A stretch of 64,000 bases of DNA. It comes from Candidatus Gastranaerophilales bacterium (lineage in GTDB: Bacteria > Cyanobacteriota > Vampirovibrionia > Gastranaerophilales > CAJFVJ01). Under the pieces are notes generated by a model that saw only the letters and a program-made list of their open reading frames with translations, made no database searches and had not been told where the DNA came from. A program made the translations under genes and the position numbers. How positions within the stretch are numbered: the stretch's first letter is position 1; each line of letters starts with the position of its first letter. Positions 7,374 through 16,390 of this stretch are shown here, one piece after another. The stretch lies in the NCBI GenBank assembly GCA_944323485.1, contig CALUSR010000004.1, forward strand, positions 186,001 to 250,000, given 5' to 3'.

Positions 7374-9485
7374 ATGTATAAAAAACTCTTATCTTCAATA
7401 TTGGCTACAAGTATGCTTATGAGCTACTTAGCAGCCTTCGCATCAGATGAAAACGTGAATAAAAACACATCTCAAAAAACTCATCTGAATGCAATCAAAG
7501 AAAATATTAAAAATAAACTTCCCATAAAATCATCAGAAACAGTAGCTCAAACACCTGTTGAAAATGTTCTCATTCCAAAAAAGCTAGAAGAATCGATGAA
7601 AGCTTCAATATCTCACATCTATGGAAAAGAACAGGTTGATGTAATCTATCCCAAAATAGTAAAAATAATTGAAAAAGCAAAATCTGAAAGAAATCCTGAA
7701 CTCTTACAGGATGACTTCAATAGAGCTTCTGATTGGTATAAAGATGAAGTTGTCTACATGTTCTATCCTGATCAGTTTGGTGTGGATGGCAGCGGGAAAC
7801 CTGCAACTTTCAAAACAGCAATCGGTATGCTTGATTATCTCAAAGATTTAGGGGTGACAACTATATATGTTCTCCCTTTTGCTGATTCTCCGATGAATGA
7901 CTCTGGATTTGATGTTAAAGACCCGAAAAATGTCCGTGCTGACCTTGGAGGAATGCCTGAGTTCAAAGAATTTGCACAGGCAGCAAGAAAAAAAGGCTTC
8001 AAACTTAAAGCAGACTTAATCCTGAACCACTTCTCTGACCAGCATGAATGGTTTCAGCAGGCACTTAAAGGTGATTTAGAAAAACTTCACTATTTCATAG
8101 TTCGTGAAGATATGCCTGAATACAAACAATACAAAGACCCAAAATACGGCTATATGGTCGAATATAAGGAAAAAGACGGCACTATCACAAAAAGAAGACT
8201 TATCTTCCCAGAAATCAACGACAATCATTACAGAAAAGTTACCATCAATAACAAAGACTACTATGTATACCACACATTCTACCCATTCCAGCCTGATGTA
8301 AACTGGGAAAACCCTGAAGTACTGTATTATATGTTAGATACAATATCATTCTGGGCAAATTTGGGAATTGATATATTTAGAATGGATGCTATTCCTTACT
8401 ACATCAAAGAAGAAGGAACAACTGCAGAAAACCTGCCAAAAACACATGAAATAATCCAGCTCATAAGCTCATTCCTTCAAACAATTGCTCCTCGCTCCGT
8501 AATACAGGCCGAAGCTTGCCAGCAGCCAAAGAAAATACTTCCTTATTTCGGAACCGAGAAAAAAGTAGAACATGTTATAAACAACAAACCAAAAGAAATC
8601 ACAAGAACAAATGAAGTCCAAATAGCCTATCACTTCCCTTACATGCCGGCAATATGGGCATCTTTGATTTCGGCTGATAATTCTTATTTCTGGAAAGCAT
8701 ACAAACAAACTCCCAAAATTCCTGACTCAGCAGCCTGGGGTATATTCTTGAGAGTTCATGACGAACTCACTCTCGAGATGGTGAACGAAAAAACAAGAGA
8801 ACTTATATACGAAGGTCTTGTACCCAAAGGTGCCGAATTTAGAAAAGGTTATGGCGTAAGCGGAAGACTCGCAAATTTCCTTGATAACAATCCTGAACGC
8901 ATAGGAATGGCTTTTTCTATCCTTCTATCTATGCCAGGCGTGCCTATAATCTACTACGGTGATGAAATAGGGGTGCAAAATAACTTCTATAATGCAAAAA
9001 AATCAGCAAAAATCAGAGAAGCAAAAGAAAAACAAAAAAATCAGGAAAACAAAGTCAAGATGCTCAGCTACTTTGACAGCAGGGATATAAACAGAGGTCC
9101 TATTGCACAGACAACATTCTATAATGCAATGAAAAACTCAAACTCTTATAACCACAAAGTGTATGAAAGAGTTCAAAAACTCATAAAAATCAGAAAACAA
9201 AATCCTGTTATGAGAAGAGGAACCTTTACAGAGATAAAAACTGACTCTCCTGAAGTGTTTGCCTACGTCAGAGGACTTGAGAACAATCGTGTTGTTGTAA
9301 TTAACAACCTTTCAGACAACAGAGTCAGAGCTTCCGTCAACTTCATCGATGATGATTTTGGCAAAAAAAGCAAAGACGTATTTATGCTGAACCTGCTAAC
9401 AGGAAAAATGGTAAGAGTCAAAGTCCAGAACAAAAAACTTACGGTAAGACTTAAACCTTATGATGCCCTGTGGTTGAAACTCTGA
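7374..9485 (+). CDS. Secreted GH13 enzyme, trehalose-synthase-like
   Basis: Alpha-amylase superfamily enzyme with a Sec signal peptide (MYKKLLSSILATSMLMSYLA, probable cut after AFA). The (beta/alpha)8 barrel starts at WYKDEVVYMFYPDQF. The catalytic set is intact: nucleophile D338 in IFRMDAIP, acid/base E380 in IQAEACQ, and D463 in RVHDELTLEM; region I reads DLILNHFSD. The RVHDELTLEM segment and the opening resemble trehalose synthase/maltose glucosyltransferase (TreS), but those are normally cytosolic, so here a periplasmic amylase or transglycosidase is equally possible. The frame opens at TTG 7359; ATG 7374 starts the signal peptide. It ends at a strong terminator. Confidence 0.88.
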   Translation: MYKKLLSSILATSMLMSYLAAFASDENVNKNTSQKTHLNAIKENIKNKLPIKSSETVAQTPVENVLIPKKLEESMKASISHIYGKEQVDVIYPKIVKIIEKAKSERNPELLQDDFNRASDWYKDEVVYMFYPDQFGVDGSGKPATFKTAIGMLDYLKDLGVTTIYVLPFADSPMNDSGFDVKDPKNVRADLGGMPEFKEFAQAARKKGFKLKADLILNHFSDQHEWFQQALKGDLEKLHYFIVREDMPEYKQYKDPKYGYMVEYKEKDGTITKRRLIFPEINDNHYRKVTINNKDYYVYHTFYPFQPDVNWENPEVLYYMLDTISFWANLGIDIFRMDAIPYYIKEEGTTAENLPKTHEIIQLISSFLQTIAPRSVIQAEACQQPKKILPYFGTEKKVEHVINNKPKEITRTNEVQIAYHFPYMPAIWASLISADNSYFWKAYKQTPKIPDSAAWGIFLRVHDELTLEMVNEKTRELIYEGLVPKGAEFRKGYGVSGRLANFLDNNPERIGMAFSILLSMPGVPIIYYGDEIGVQNNFYNAKKSAKIREAKEKQKNQENKVKMLSYFDSRDINRGPIAQTTFYNAMKNSNSYNHKVYERVQKLIKIRKQNPVMRRGTFTEIKTDSPEVFAYVRGLENNRVVVINNLSDNRVRASVNFIDDDFGKKSKDVFMLNLLTGKMVRVKVQNKKLTVRLKPYDALWLKL

Positions 9486-9493
9486 TATATGTT

Positions 9494-9529
9494 TAAAAAA
9501 AGAGTTCTTGAAATCCAAGAACTTTTTTT
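9494..9529. terminator. Bidirectional intrinsic terminator
   Basis: Stem AGTTCTTG with CCAAGAACT, flanked by seven A on one side and seven T on the other. It serves both converging genes (GH13 and acyltransferase). Confidence 0.85.
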
Positions 9530-9533
9530 ATTT

Positions 9534-10622
9534 CTAAACTTCAGCCTGCTTCTTAAAAAGGCTGTGAACTTTCTTTATCAAAACACCAATATATGTTGAA
9601 ACAACAACGGTTACAACAAAATAAAAATATGTATTCTGAACGGGATTATAAATCCAATAAATATCATGACTGTTTTTTTCTTCTATAGATATTCCGTTTA
9701 TCTTGAGAAAAATTACCGTAAGAATATACATAACAAGCAAATGATTTGCCATAATATGATATGTGTTTTCTCCGACCAACCGTAAAAATTTTATGTCTTT
9801 TATATATGGATATAAAAGCTTTATAACGAACAAGGAAGCCCATATCCCAGTTATGGCAGTAATAATCGGAACAATTAACTGCTGATCAAACCTTGCCCAT
9901 ACAAGAACATAACTTAACCCTATTCCCTGTACAGGAGAATAATCTCTGTTGAATAACCATAAAATTGCCTGCAAAACAATCACGGCACCTGCCCACTTCG
10001 GGGTAAAAATATCAATCTTATCTTCAACAAAATGCCTGTAATAATATCCGAGATAAACAAACAATAAAGAAAACATTGTCCTGATAACAACAAGAGCAAT
10101 AGGAGTCATTGATATTACCTTTGAGAGAGGAATTGCGCTCACTCCTACTAACCCGAAGACAATAAGATGAAAATATCTGCTGTCTTTTATTTTCTTCAAC
10201 CCACGGAATAAAAATAAAAACACCATCAAAGTCATAAACAGCTGTGTTACAAACCATAGAGGACAGGATAAATCAAACTGATGCCCGTTCAAAAAAGGTG
10301 TAATAAAAAAGTTCTTCAAAGATATATCCATACCCCAGAATTTTCCGGTAAATTTTGCAACAATAATTGTTACAACGAGGTAAAATAAGTTATATAAAAA
10401 ATAAGGAACAAGAAGGCTATTTACTCTCCTAAGAACAAATGTTCCTACATCATCAAGATATTTATCTTTGAATAAATATCCGGATATAAAGAAAAATAAA
10501 GCTATCTGGAAAGAATACGGAGTAAACATCCCCAAAAGAGAAAACTCAAGATGACCGGACACAACAAGCAATATTGCAAGCGCCTTTAACATATTTACTT
10601 TATTAGAAAATACCTCAGACAT
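9534..10622 (-). CDS. Acyltransferase family 3 membrane protein
   Basis: A 362-residue membrane enzyme of the acyltransferase-3 (OafA/WecH-like) family, which typically O-acetylates envelope sugars. The N-terminus shows the family signature KALAILLVVSGHLEF with the key His, followed by FFFISGYLFKDKY and about ten hydrophobic helices. A GGAG sits just before the start ATG. It is a single gene, with a palindromic repeat in its upstream region. The substrate cannot be told from sequence. Confidence 0.85.
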   Translation of the reverse strand: MSEVFSNKVNMLKALAILLVVSGHLEFSLLGMFTPYSFQIALFFFISGYLFKDKYLDDVGTFVLRRVNSLLVPYFLYNLFYLVVTIIVAKFTGKFWGMDISLKNFFITPFLNGHQFDLSCPLWFVTQLFMTLMVFLFLFRGLKKIKDSRYFHLIVFGLVGVSAIPLSKVISMTPIALVVIRTMFSLLFVYLGYYYRHFVEDKIDIFTPKWAGAVIVLQAILWLFNRDYSPVQGIGLSYVLVWARFDQQLIVPIITAITGIWASLFVIKLLYPYIKDIKFLRLVGENTYHIMANHLLVMYILTVIFLKINGISIEEKNSHDIYWIYNPVQNTYFYFVVTVVVSTYIGVLIKKVHSLFKKQAEV

Positions 10623-10704
10623 AACATCTCCACTACCATATCAGCTTAATCCAGAATGATATTCTTTCTCAAAAATACTTTTTTTGCAATCTTTTAGCAC
10701 TGTG

Positions 10705-10808
10705 ATTTATATAGTAAATTTCACCACAAATTTCCAAAACAACGTCATACTGAGCGTTAGCGAAATATCTAATCAAAAAGGATTCTTCGGGCTAAAGCCC
10801 TCAGAATA
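10705..10808 (+). repeat. Dispersed palindromic repeat, copy 1
   Basis: A 104-bp unit nearly identical to 44286-44390, in the same orientation. It contains two half-sites: ATACTGAGCGTTAGCG and GGATTCTTCGGGCTAAAGC. The second includes the perfect hairpin GGGCTAAAGCCC, and the two half-sites are imperfect inverted copies of each other (TACTGAG against CTCAGAATA). It lies in the gap before the acyltransferase gene. The form is that of a REP/MITE-like element with no coding capacity. Confidence 0.8.
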
Positions 10809-10837
10809 GTATATGGGAAATTTGCAATATACGGTTC

Positions 10838-11125
10838 TTAGTACTCTCTATCCGGATTTTTGGCAGCCAACCCCTTCTTCACACGCTCCTCCTGCTCAAA
10901 CAACTCTTTTATTGACCACAGGCATGTGAACCCTGTTATCGACAATAAAGAAGAAACTATATGATTTTTTATAAACAAGCATAAAACCAGACAACTTATA
11001 CCGGCAACAAGAAACACCCGCCAAATACTCTTAGAAAAATAATACTCTCCCTTCACAACAAGCGGATGAAAAACTCCTATGAGCAAAAAAGTTCCTAAAC
11101 CTATTATAATACTCTCAAAATTCAT
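10838..11125 (-). CDS. DUF4491 small membrane protein
   Basis: A 95-residue protein with three hydrophobic stretches, matching DUF4491 (MNFESIIIGLGTFLLIGVFH at the start, SIKELFEQEERVKKG near the end). The frame opens further up at 11194, but an AGGAGAG lies 6 nt before the ATG at 11125, which also begins the family sequence. It is divergent from the serB-like gene. Function unknown. Confidence 0.85.
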   Translation of the reverse strand: MNFESIIIGLGTFLLIGVFHPLVVKGEYYFSKSIWRVFLVAGISCLVLCLFIKNHIVSSLLSITGFTCLWSIKELFEQEERVKKGLAAKNPDREY

Positions 11126-11200
11126 ATTCTCTCCTGTTATATTTTGTGATAATACTTTATTATAATATTTGATATCACAAAACTTAAGAGACACTGGAAT

Positions 11201-11827
11201 ATGAAACTGGCTGTATTTGATTTTGACTCAACTCTGATGGATGGAGAAACCATCGAATTTTTGGCACAGGAACTGAATCTCAAAGAACAGGTAGCTGAAA
11301 TTACTGCAAAAGCAATGAATGGAAAACTTGACTTTTTTGAAAGCCTTACATATAGAGTAAAGCTGTTAAAAGGACTGCCTGTTTCAAAAGTAGATAAAAT
11401 ATGCCATAACCTCCCTATGATGAAAGGAGGAAAAGAAACAATATCGGAACTGAAAAAAGCCGGCCTGACAGTCCTCTGCTTCAGCGGCGGTTTCAAAAAT
11501 GCAACTGAATACGCTCAAAATATCCTCGGATATGATGCATCTTTCTCAAATATATTGCACTCAAAAGATAATACCCTCACAGGACTGGTCGGCGGTGAGA
11601 TGATGTTTTCATCAAGTAAAGGATATATGCTGAAAAAAATGCAGTCAATTCTCAAGGTAACTCCTGAAGAAACTATGGTTATAGGCGATGGCGCAAACGA
11701 TTTGAGCATGTTTGAACATGCATCGGTTAAAGTCGCATTTTGCGCCAAAGAAATTCTTCAAAAAGCGGCAACTATAAAAATTAATGAAAAAAATCTTATA
11801 AAAATCCTTGATAATATTTCTTTATAA
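11201..11827 (+). CDS. serB: Phosphoserine phosphatase-like HAD hydrolase
   Basis: A 208-residue HAD-superfamily phosphatase most like SerB, the last step of serine synthesis. Motif I is FDFDSTLMDGET (nucleophile first Asp), motif II CFSGG, and motif IV IGDGANDLSMF. The cap helices and total length match the short SerB type. A TATAAT-like box lies near 11161. With glyA in the same window a serine role is plausible, but related HAD phosphatases act on other small phosphates. Confidence 0.82.
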   Translation: MKLAVFDFDSTLMDGETIEFLAQELNLKEQVAEITAKAMNGKLDFFESLTYRVKLLKGLPVSKVDKICHNLPMMKGGKETISELKKAGLTVLCFSGGFKNATEYAQNILGYDASFSNILHSKDNTLTGLVGGEMMFSSSKGYMLKKMQSILKVTPEETMVIGDGANDLSMFEHASVKVAFCAKEILQKAATIKINEKNLIKILDNISL

Positions 11828-11862
11828 ATATTAATATTTGTAACAAAATATTTATCAATAAT

Positions 11863-11890
11863 TAAAGTTTTTGAAACTCCTTACCGATAA
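11863..11890 (+). promoter_or_regulatory. Sigma-28 (FliA)-like promoter P1
   Basis: TAAAGTTT at 11863-11870 and ACCGATAA at 11883-11890, with 16 nt between TAAA and the -10 box. The FliA consensus is TAAA-N15-GCCGATAA. The same arrangement and spacing occur before the next acidic protein gene (14836), with the shared tail ATATATAA four bases after the -10. It would give a leader of about 70 nt to the gene at 11970. Confidence 0.6.
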
Positions 11891-11969
11891 CAAACATATA
11901 TAAAAGTTTGTTAGGAATGGTGTATTTTTTTAGCTTAAGAAAAAAAATAAAAACATAAGGAGTATCAAA

Positions 11970-14759
11970 ATGGGAAACGATTACTTATCAAGTTTAGGTC
12001 AGGATTTTTTGAAAAAGCTCCAGCTTGATAAAGCAAAAGAAGCAGCAAAAGAAAAAATTAACAATGATGGCAATCTTGATTTCAACGAAACTCAAGAACT
12101 GGCAGGTTCTGTTTTTTCTATAGGTGAAGACGGAACAGTATCGGTTGAAGATTCAACAATCAACAATCTGCTTTCTGATTTGGGTGTTGATAAACAAAGC
12201 ACTGACTATGACCAGCTTGTAGAAGAAACTCGGGACGAACTCATGACTAACGTCCAGGATATTGTTTCCCAAAATGAAGAACAAATAACAACAGAAGAAG
12301 GTCTAACAGAATATGATTTGATTATTGAAAACTACGGCGAATATTTGAAATCAATCGGCGTTGATATTGATGATTACTCTGCCAATGACGAAGACTGGTC
12401 AGCTATCAGCCAGATAATCGCTGATGCAAACCCTGACTTAAATGTTGCATGGGGTGAAGAAATTCCCGCCGGTACTCAAATCAATCTTCCAAAAATTAAA
12501 ATCGATGAAAACGGAAAACTTGTTCAGGCACCTGATGAAGAAACAAGCAGCGTAGACGAAGAAACTAAAAATGAATATCTCGAGCGTATAGAAGACTTGA
12601 TGGCTGATAAAGACGGTATAAAAGGAACCGATGATGACCTCGATATGATACCGGATGACATCTCTGTCGAAATAGACGGTCAAACTTATGATAAAACAGC
12701 TATACAAGAATTGTTTGATCCGGCAAATCTCAAGAACAGTGACATTTCAGGCGAAACTATAGAAAAAATTTATAATGTACTTGCCTCAGGCGATCTTGAC
12801 GGACCTGACAATGGAGCAGACTCAATGGGAGCTCTAAAAGACGCTATCAGCTCTGTTGTATCAGAATATAACGGTGACTCTCAAAACTATGATGGTGAAG
12901 GAATAGAAGGATTTGAAAATACAACAGGATTAATAGATAACGGCGACGGTACATATTCTGTAGAAGTTCAGGAGTGGGGTTCAGATGCTCTTGATGGAAA
13001 TGAATATGCAAATGATGCTCTCTCTAGAATAATCGCCAACTACTACCCTGATGTTGAAATGTATTCTGAAGAATACGACAAAGTTCTTGAAGAAATTATG
13101 TCAAGAAACGAACAAATCACCGATCCAAACCTGATTCATACAGGTGACAAAATCGAACTGCCGGTACCTGAATACGATGAAAACGGAGCTATTACAGGTT
13201 TCAAAACCCTTGAAGAAGTACAGGGAACAACAGAATCTCAAGAAGCAGAAGAAACTGATGAAACAGTACAGGGAACAACAGAATCTCAAGAAGCAGAAGA
13301 AACTGATGAAATCGCAGGCGAAATAGATACTGATGAAACAGAAGAGGATACAACAAATCAAGGCTCTGTTGAAAACGCTGATGGCGAAGCTCAAATAAGC
13401 GATGAAGTCAAAGAAGACCTCGAAGTTCTCGGTCTTGATCCCGATAAAGTTGAAGTAGTAGGAGATGAAAATATAACTTATTATGTTCAGGGTAACATTT
13501 CAATAACCTATGATTGGGGAGATTTTATATCAAAAAATTATAATGATGAAAGCGGAAATACGTTTGCTACAGAAAACTATGACTCTGAAACAAATGAATT
13601 GACAGGCAGAACTATACTTTATAATGATGATTCATTTATTACAGAAAACTACGATGAAAACGGAAATGTAACGTCAAAATCTTATTGGATGGATAATGAA
13701 CAAATATCATCTGAATCGTTTATATACAATGAAGATGGCTCTGTCACCCATACCATAACAGACGCAAATGGAGAAGTAACAACAGAAGAACTTTCGGCTG
13801 AAGACGTTCCCCCAGCGACAGAAATTCCTGAATCTTTTGGACCGCCTCCTGCTGATGCCGCAGCAACAGCAACTGCGACCGGAACAGAAATAGCCGATGA
13901 AATTACCTCCATACTTGCAGATACCAAAGAAGGTCTTGAGATATTATCAGGAGATAATGCCAATAAAAAACTCGAATCCTCTCTTCAAAGCATAGAAGAT
14001 GCACTCAGCGCAATTAATGATATGGAAGATGAAGACGCAAAAGCTGAAGTCTTGCAAAATGTTATATCGCAACTTGGCAAATCCGGTCTTACGCAAATAA
14101 CAGACATTATGGATACTGTTACAAAAGATCACTGGATAAGAAGAGATGAAAGGGCAGGCGACGACCATAAAGAAATTATTGAAATGTTGACGACAGTAGA
14201 TTTCAACTATCCTGATAATATCAAAATGCTGAAAGAATTTTATGCAGATAGAGCTGATAACTTCTGGGGCAAAGAATCTTTTGAAGAAAATCTATACACC
14301 ATAGATGAAAACGATATAGACACTCTTGGTCAAATGCCTGTAGATACAAAAAGAGATTTGCTTGAATCGCTGTTCAATGATGATTTATTCTCTTATCATG
14401 CCGGTTTTGATAATGAACAAAAACAGTTATTCAAAGCTATAATAATGCCGAATGCAGATTATCCGCAAAGCTTTATTGATTCAAAAGCTTTAATCGATGA
14501 ATATAGAAAATCTCATAATGATACGGAAAATATGTATATGCTAAGTTTTCATATAGCCGATCATCAAGATATTCTGAATAATTTAAGCGTTGAGCAAATG
14601 GCAGAAATCATACAACTTGCAGGCGGCGGTGATACTGAAGAAGCAATTGCAAAAGGCAAAGAATGGATGGAACAATATATTTTGGACATTTATCAATATG
14701 ACGGTGGAGAAGAAATGGCAAGAGAATCTGCAGCCATGTTTACACTTACTGAATGCTAG
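11970..14759 (+). CDS. Large acidic repeat protein with LysM-like segments
   Basis: A 929-residue, strongly acidic protein of unknown function. It has no Sec signal peptide and no membrane helix. Two segments read like LysM domains, ending NPDLNVAWGEEIPAGTQINL (about residue 170) and SRNEQITDPNLIHTGDKIEL (about 390). Residues 417-448 are a 16-residue acidic unit present twice. Then come short YD/MORN-like repeats (FATENYDSETNE, FITENYDENGNV) and a helical C-terminal third. A good AAGGAG precedes the start. A sigma-28-like promoter upstream and absence of a Sec signal make a flagellar-regulon or flagellum-exported protein plausible; this is inference. Confidence 0.7.
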   Translation: MGNDYLSSLGQDFLKKLQLDKAKEAAKEKINNDGNLDFNETQELAGSVFSIGEDGTVSVEDSTINNLLSDLGVDKQSTDYDQLVEETRDELMTNVQDIVSQNEEQITTEEGLTEYDLIIENYGEYLKSIGVDIDDYSANDEDWSAISQIIADANPDLNVAWGEEIPAGTQINLPKIKIDENGKLVQAPDEETSSVDEETKNEYLERIEDLMADKDGIKGTDDDLDMIPDDISVEIDGQTYDKTAIQELFDPANLKNSDISGETIEKIYNVLASGDLDGPDNGADSMGALKDAISSVVSEYNGDSQNYDGEGIEGFENTTGLIDNGDGTYSVEVQEWGSDALDGNEYANDALSRIIANYYPDVEMYSEEYDKVLEEIMSRNEQITDPNLIHTGDKIELPVPEYDENGAITGFKTLEEVQGTTESQEAEETDETVQGTTESQEAEETDEIAGEIDTDETEEDTTNQGSVENADGEAQISDEVKEDLEVLGLDPDKVEVVGDENITYYVQGNISITYDWGDFISKNYNDESGNTFATENYDSETNELTGRTILYNDDSFITENYDENGNVTSKSYWMDNEQISSESFIYNEDGSVTHTITDANGEVTTEELSAEDVPPATEIPESFGPPPADAAATATATGTEIADEITSILADTKEGLEILSGDNANKKLESSLQSIEDALSAINDMEDEDAKAEVLQNVISQLGKSGLTQITDIMDTVTKDHWIRRDERAGDDHKEIIEMLTTVDFNYPDNIKMLKEFYADRADNFWGKESFEENLYTIDENDIDTLGQMPVDTKRDLLESLFNDDLFSYHAGFDNEQKQLFKAIIMPNADYPQSFIDSKALIDEYRKSHNDTENMYMLSFHIADHQDILNNLSVEQMAEIIQLAGGGDTEEAIAKGKEWMEQYILDIYQYDGGEEMARESAAMFTLTEC
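13218..13313 (+). repeat. 48-bp in-frame tandem duplication
   Basis: Two adjacent 48-bp copies (13218-13265, 13266-13313) encode VQGTTESQEAEETDE followed by T or I. They are almost identical at DNA level, so the duplication is recent. The copy number probably varies between strains. Confidence 0.9.
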
Positions 14760-14767
14760 AAAGTAAC

Positions 14768-14807
14768 GCATAAAAAGCAAGGGACTAACCTCCCTCGCTT
14801 TTTATGC
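14768..14807 (+). terminator. Intrinsic terminator
   Basis: A long stem from GCATAAAAAGC to GCTTTTTATGC with an inner GGGA/TCCC pair, 8 bp after the stop of the 929-residue protein. The T run lies within the stem. Confidence 0.75.
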
Positions 14808-14835
14808 AGAAATATTGCAAAATAACATTTTATCC

Positions 14836-14863
14836 TAAAGTTATAAATATTATTTACCGATAA
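14836..14863 (+). promoter_or_regulatory. Sigma-28 (FliA)-like promoter P2
   Basis: TAAAGTTA at 14836-14843 and ACCGATAA at 14856-14863 repeat the spacing of P1 exactly (TAAA-N16-ACCGATAAC), again with ATATATAA just downstream. The bases between the boxes differ, so it is the boxes that are conserved, not the whole region. Confidence 0.6.
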
Positions 14864-14898
14864 CTTGAATATATAACTAAGTTACAGGAGCAAGTATA

Positions 14899-16311
14899 AT
14901 GGCAAAATTGGATAAAATTTCCGGAAATGAATACGACGAATTTTCAACAAATGAGCTATATCTAAGACAGGAAGCAATTTTAAACGGCGGCGATCAGGAA
15001 ATAATCCTTAACAATGATGAGGGAGGAAACCGGCAGACATTATTAGAGGACACAGAACTTGTCGAAAAACTAAATGAAGAAAAAATAAGTTTATACAAGC
15101 AAAATGACAAAGACCAATATTACATAACACTGGATGATCTGCTTGCTCTCAACGAACTTGTCGAAGAACAAAACTTCGGCGGCGGAAATGTATATATGGA
15201 CGATAATCAGGTACAAATTGTTATGGATCTTGTCGATACTGCTCTTGATGGAAAAGAAACTGAGAAAAACACTGTTTACGGTACTGATAAGTTGACAGAA
15301 GAACAACGTGAAAGAGCCTCAGAATATATGGGAGACGGCGCAGATAATGTCAAAAACATGTATCTTCAAGCAGCTCAGGTTCTATATGAAGAAGGTTACT
15401 GGGGTGAGGGTGAATCCGGACAAAATTTAATAAACCAGCGAATGAAAGATATTATGTCAGGAAAACGTCTTATCGGTGAATCATTCGGGGTTATGATGGA
15501 TGAGCTGAAAGAACGTAATTTAATAGAAAACGATAAGGAAACAGGATTTAATTTTACTGACAAAGCTTCTGAAAAATACGGTTTGTCTGCTAACTCAAGC
15601 TTGAACGCATATAGCCAAGATGAAATATTAGAATATATATCTGAAGAAAACCAATCCTGGTCTGATGCTCTTGAAACAAGCTCTCAGCAAGGGCTCAGAA
15701 ACGAATTACTGAAATCAATCACAAAACTTTTATACGGTGACGACAAAGACAGCGATGAAGATGACAGAATATTTAAAGACCAATCACAGATAACAATCAC
15801 TGATAAGGATGGCAATGAAATACAAGACCTGTTAAGCAACATTCTTGATTCGGAAACTTTGCAAAAACTTGATACAGAAACTCTTCAATCACTGGAAGAA
15901 TCATTGGAAAACAGTATAATAACTCTTACAACAGGAAAAGAAATGATTGACCTAGATAACGTTGACCTGAAAGAAATCGTGAGTGAAATATACAATAAAT
16001 CTGTCGTAAACCCTGATGTTGAAGAGGATTCAGAAACCCTTTTGGAATTCCTGGAATTACAACAGACAAACTTAAGCAAAGATAATGATGCATATGATGA
16101 AGCGTATAAACTTTATAATGACTATATCGATTCTATCAAAGAGAACCCTGATATCAACCCGCAGGACGTAATAGATGAACTTGATAAAATTTTGAAAAAC
16201 TGGCAAGATTTTGAAGATTATTCAATTACGGATGAATGGGATAGTTATATAAAAAGTCTTCAAGTAGTAGAAGATACCGCCAATGTTTTGGAAGACATAG
16301 AATTTGCTTAA
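14899..16311 (+). CDS. Acidic helical protein, putative sigma-28 target
   Basis: A 470-residue, very acidic protein with no recognised family. No signal peptide or membrane segment. It is largely predicted helix with Asp/Glu/Asn-rich loops (DDKDSDEDDRIF around 288-299) and a repeated Leu pattern SETLQKLDTETLQSLEESLE at about 316-335. An ACAGGAG lies ahead of the ATG. It follows the 929-residue protein, shares its acidic make-up and its type of promoter, but the two sequences do not align clearly. A shared regulon and perhaps a shared extracellular structure are inferred. Confidence 0.65.
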   Translation: MAKLDKISGNEYDEFSTNELYLRQEAILNGGDQEIILNNDEGGNRQTLLEDTELVEKLNEEKISLYKQNDKDQYYITLDDLLALNELVEEQNFGGGNVYMDDNQVQIVMDLVDTALDGKETEKNTVYGTDKLTEEQRERASEYMGDGADNVKNMYLQAAQVLYEEGYWGEGESGQNLINQRMKDIMSGKRLIGESFGVMMDELKERNLIENDKETGFNFTDKASEKYGLSANSSLNAYSQDEILEYISEENQSWSDALETSSQQGLRNELLKSITKLLYGDDKDSDEDDRIFKDQSQITITDKDGNEIQDLLSNILDSETLQKLDTETLQSLEESLENSIITLTTGKEMIDLDNVDLKEIVSEIYNKSVVNPDVEEDSETLLEFLELQQTNLSKDNDAYDEAYKLYNDYIDSIKENPDINPQDVIDELDKILKNWQDFEDYSITDEWDSYIKSLQVVEDTANVLEDIEFA

Positions 16312-16316
16312 ACCTA

Positions 16317-16345
16317 AAAGTCCCGCTGTTATTGCGGGATTTTTC
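16317..16345 (+). terminator. Intrinsic terminator
   Basis: GTCCCGC/GCGGGAT stem around TGTTATT followed by TTTTTC, directly after the stop at 16311. Confidence 0.85.
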
Positions 16346-16355
16346 TATACTAAAA

Positions 16356-16384
16356 TTGTATCCTATCCGGCTCTTTGATATAAT
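16356..16384 (+). promoter_or_regulatory. Sigma-70-type promoter giving a leaderless mRNA
   Basis: TTGTAT (16356-16361) and TATAAT (16379-16384) are 17 bp apart. Only six bases separate the -10 box from the nnrD ATG at 16391, and no Shine-Dalgarno is present, so transcription should begin at or within a base or two of the start codon. Confidence 0.6.
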
Positions 16385-16390
16385 ATACCC

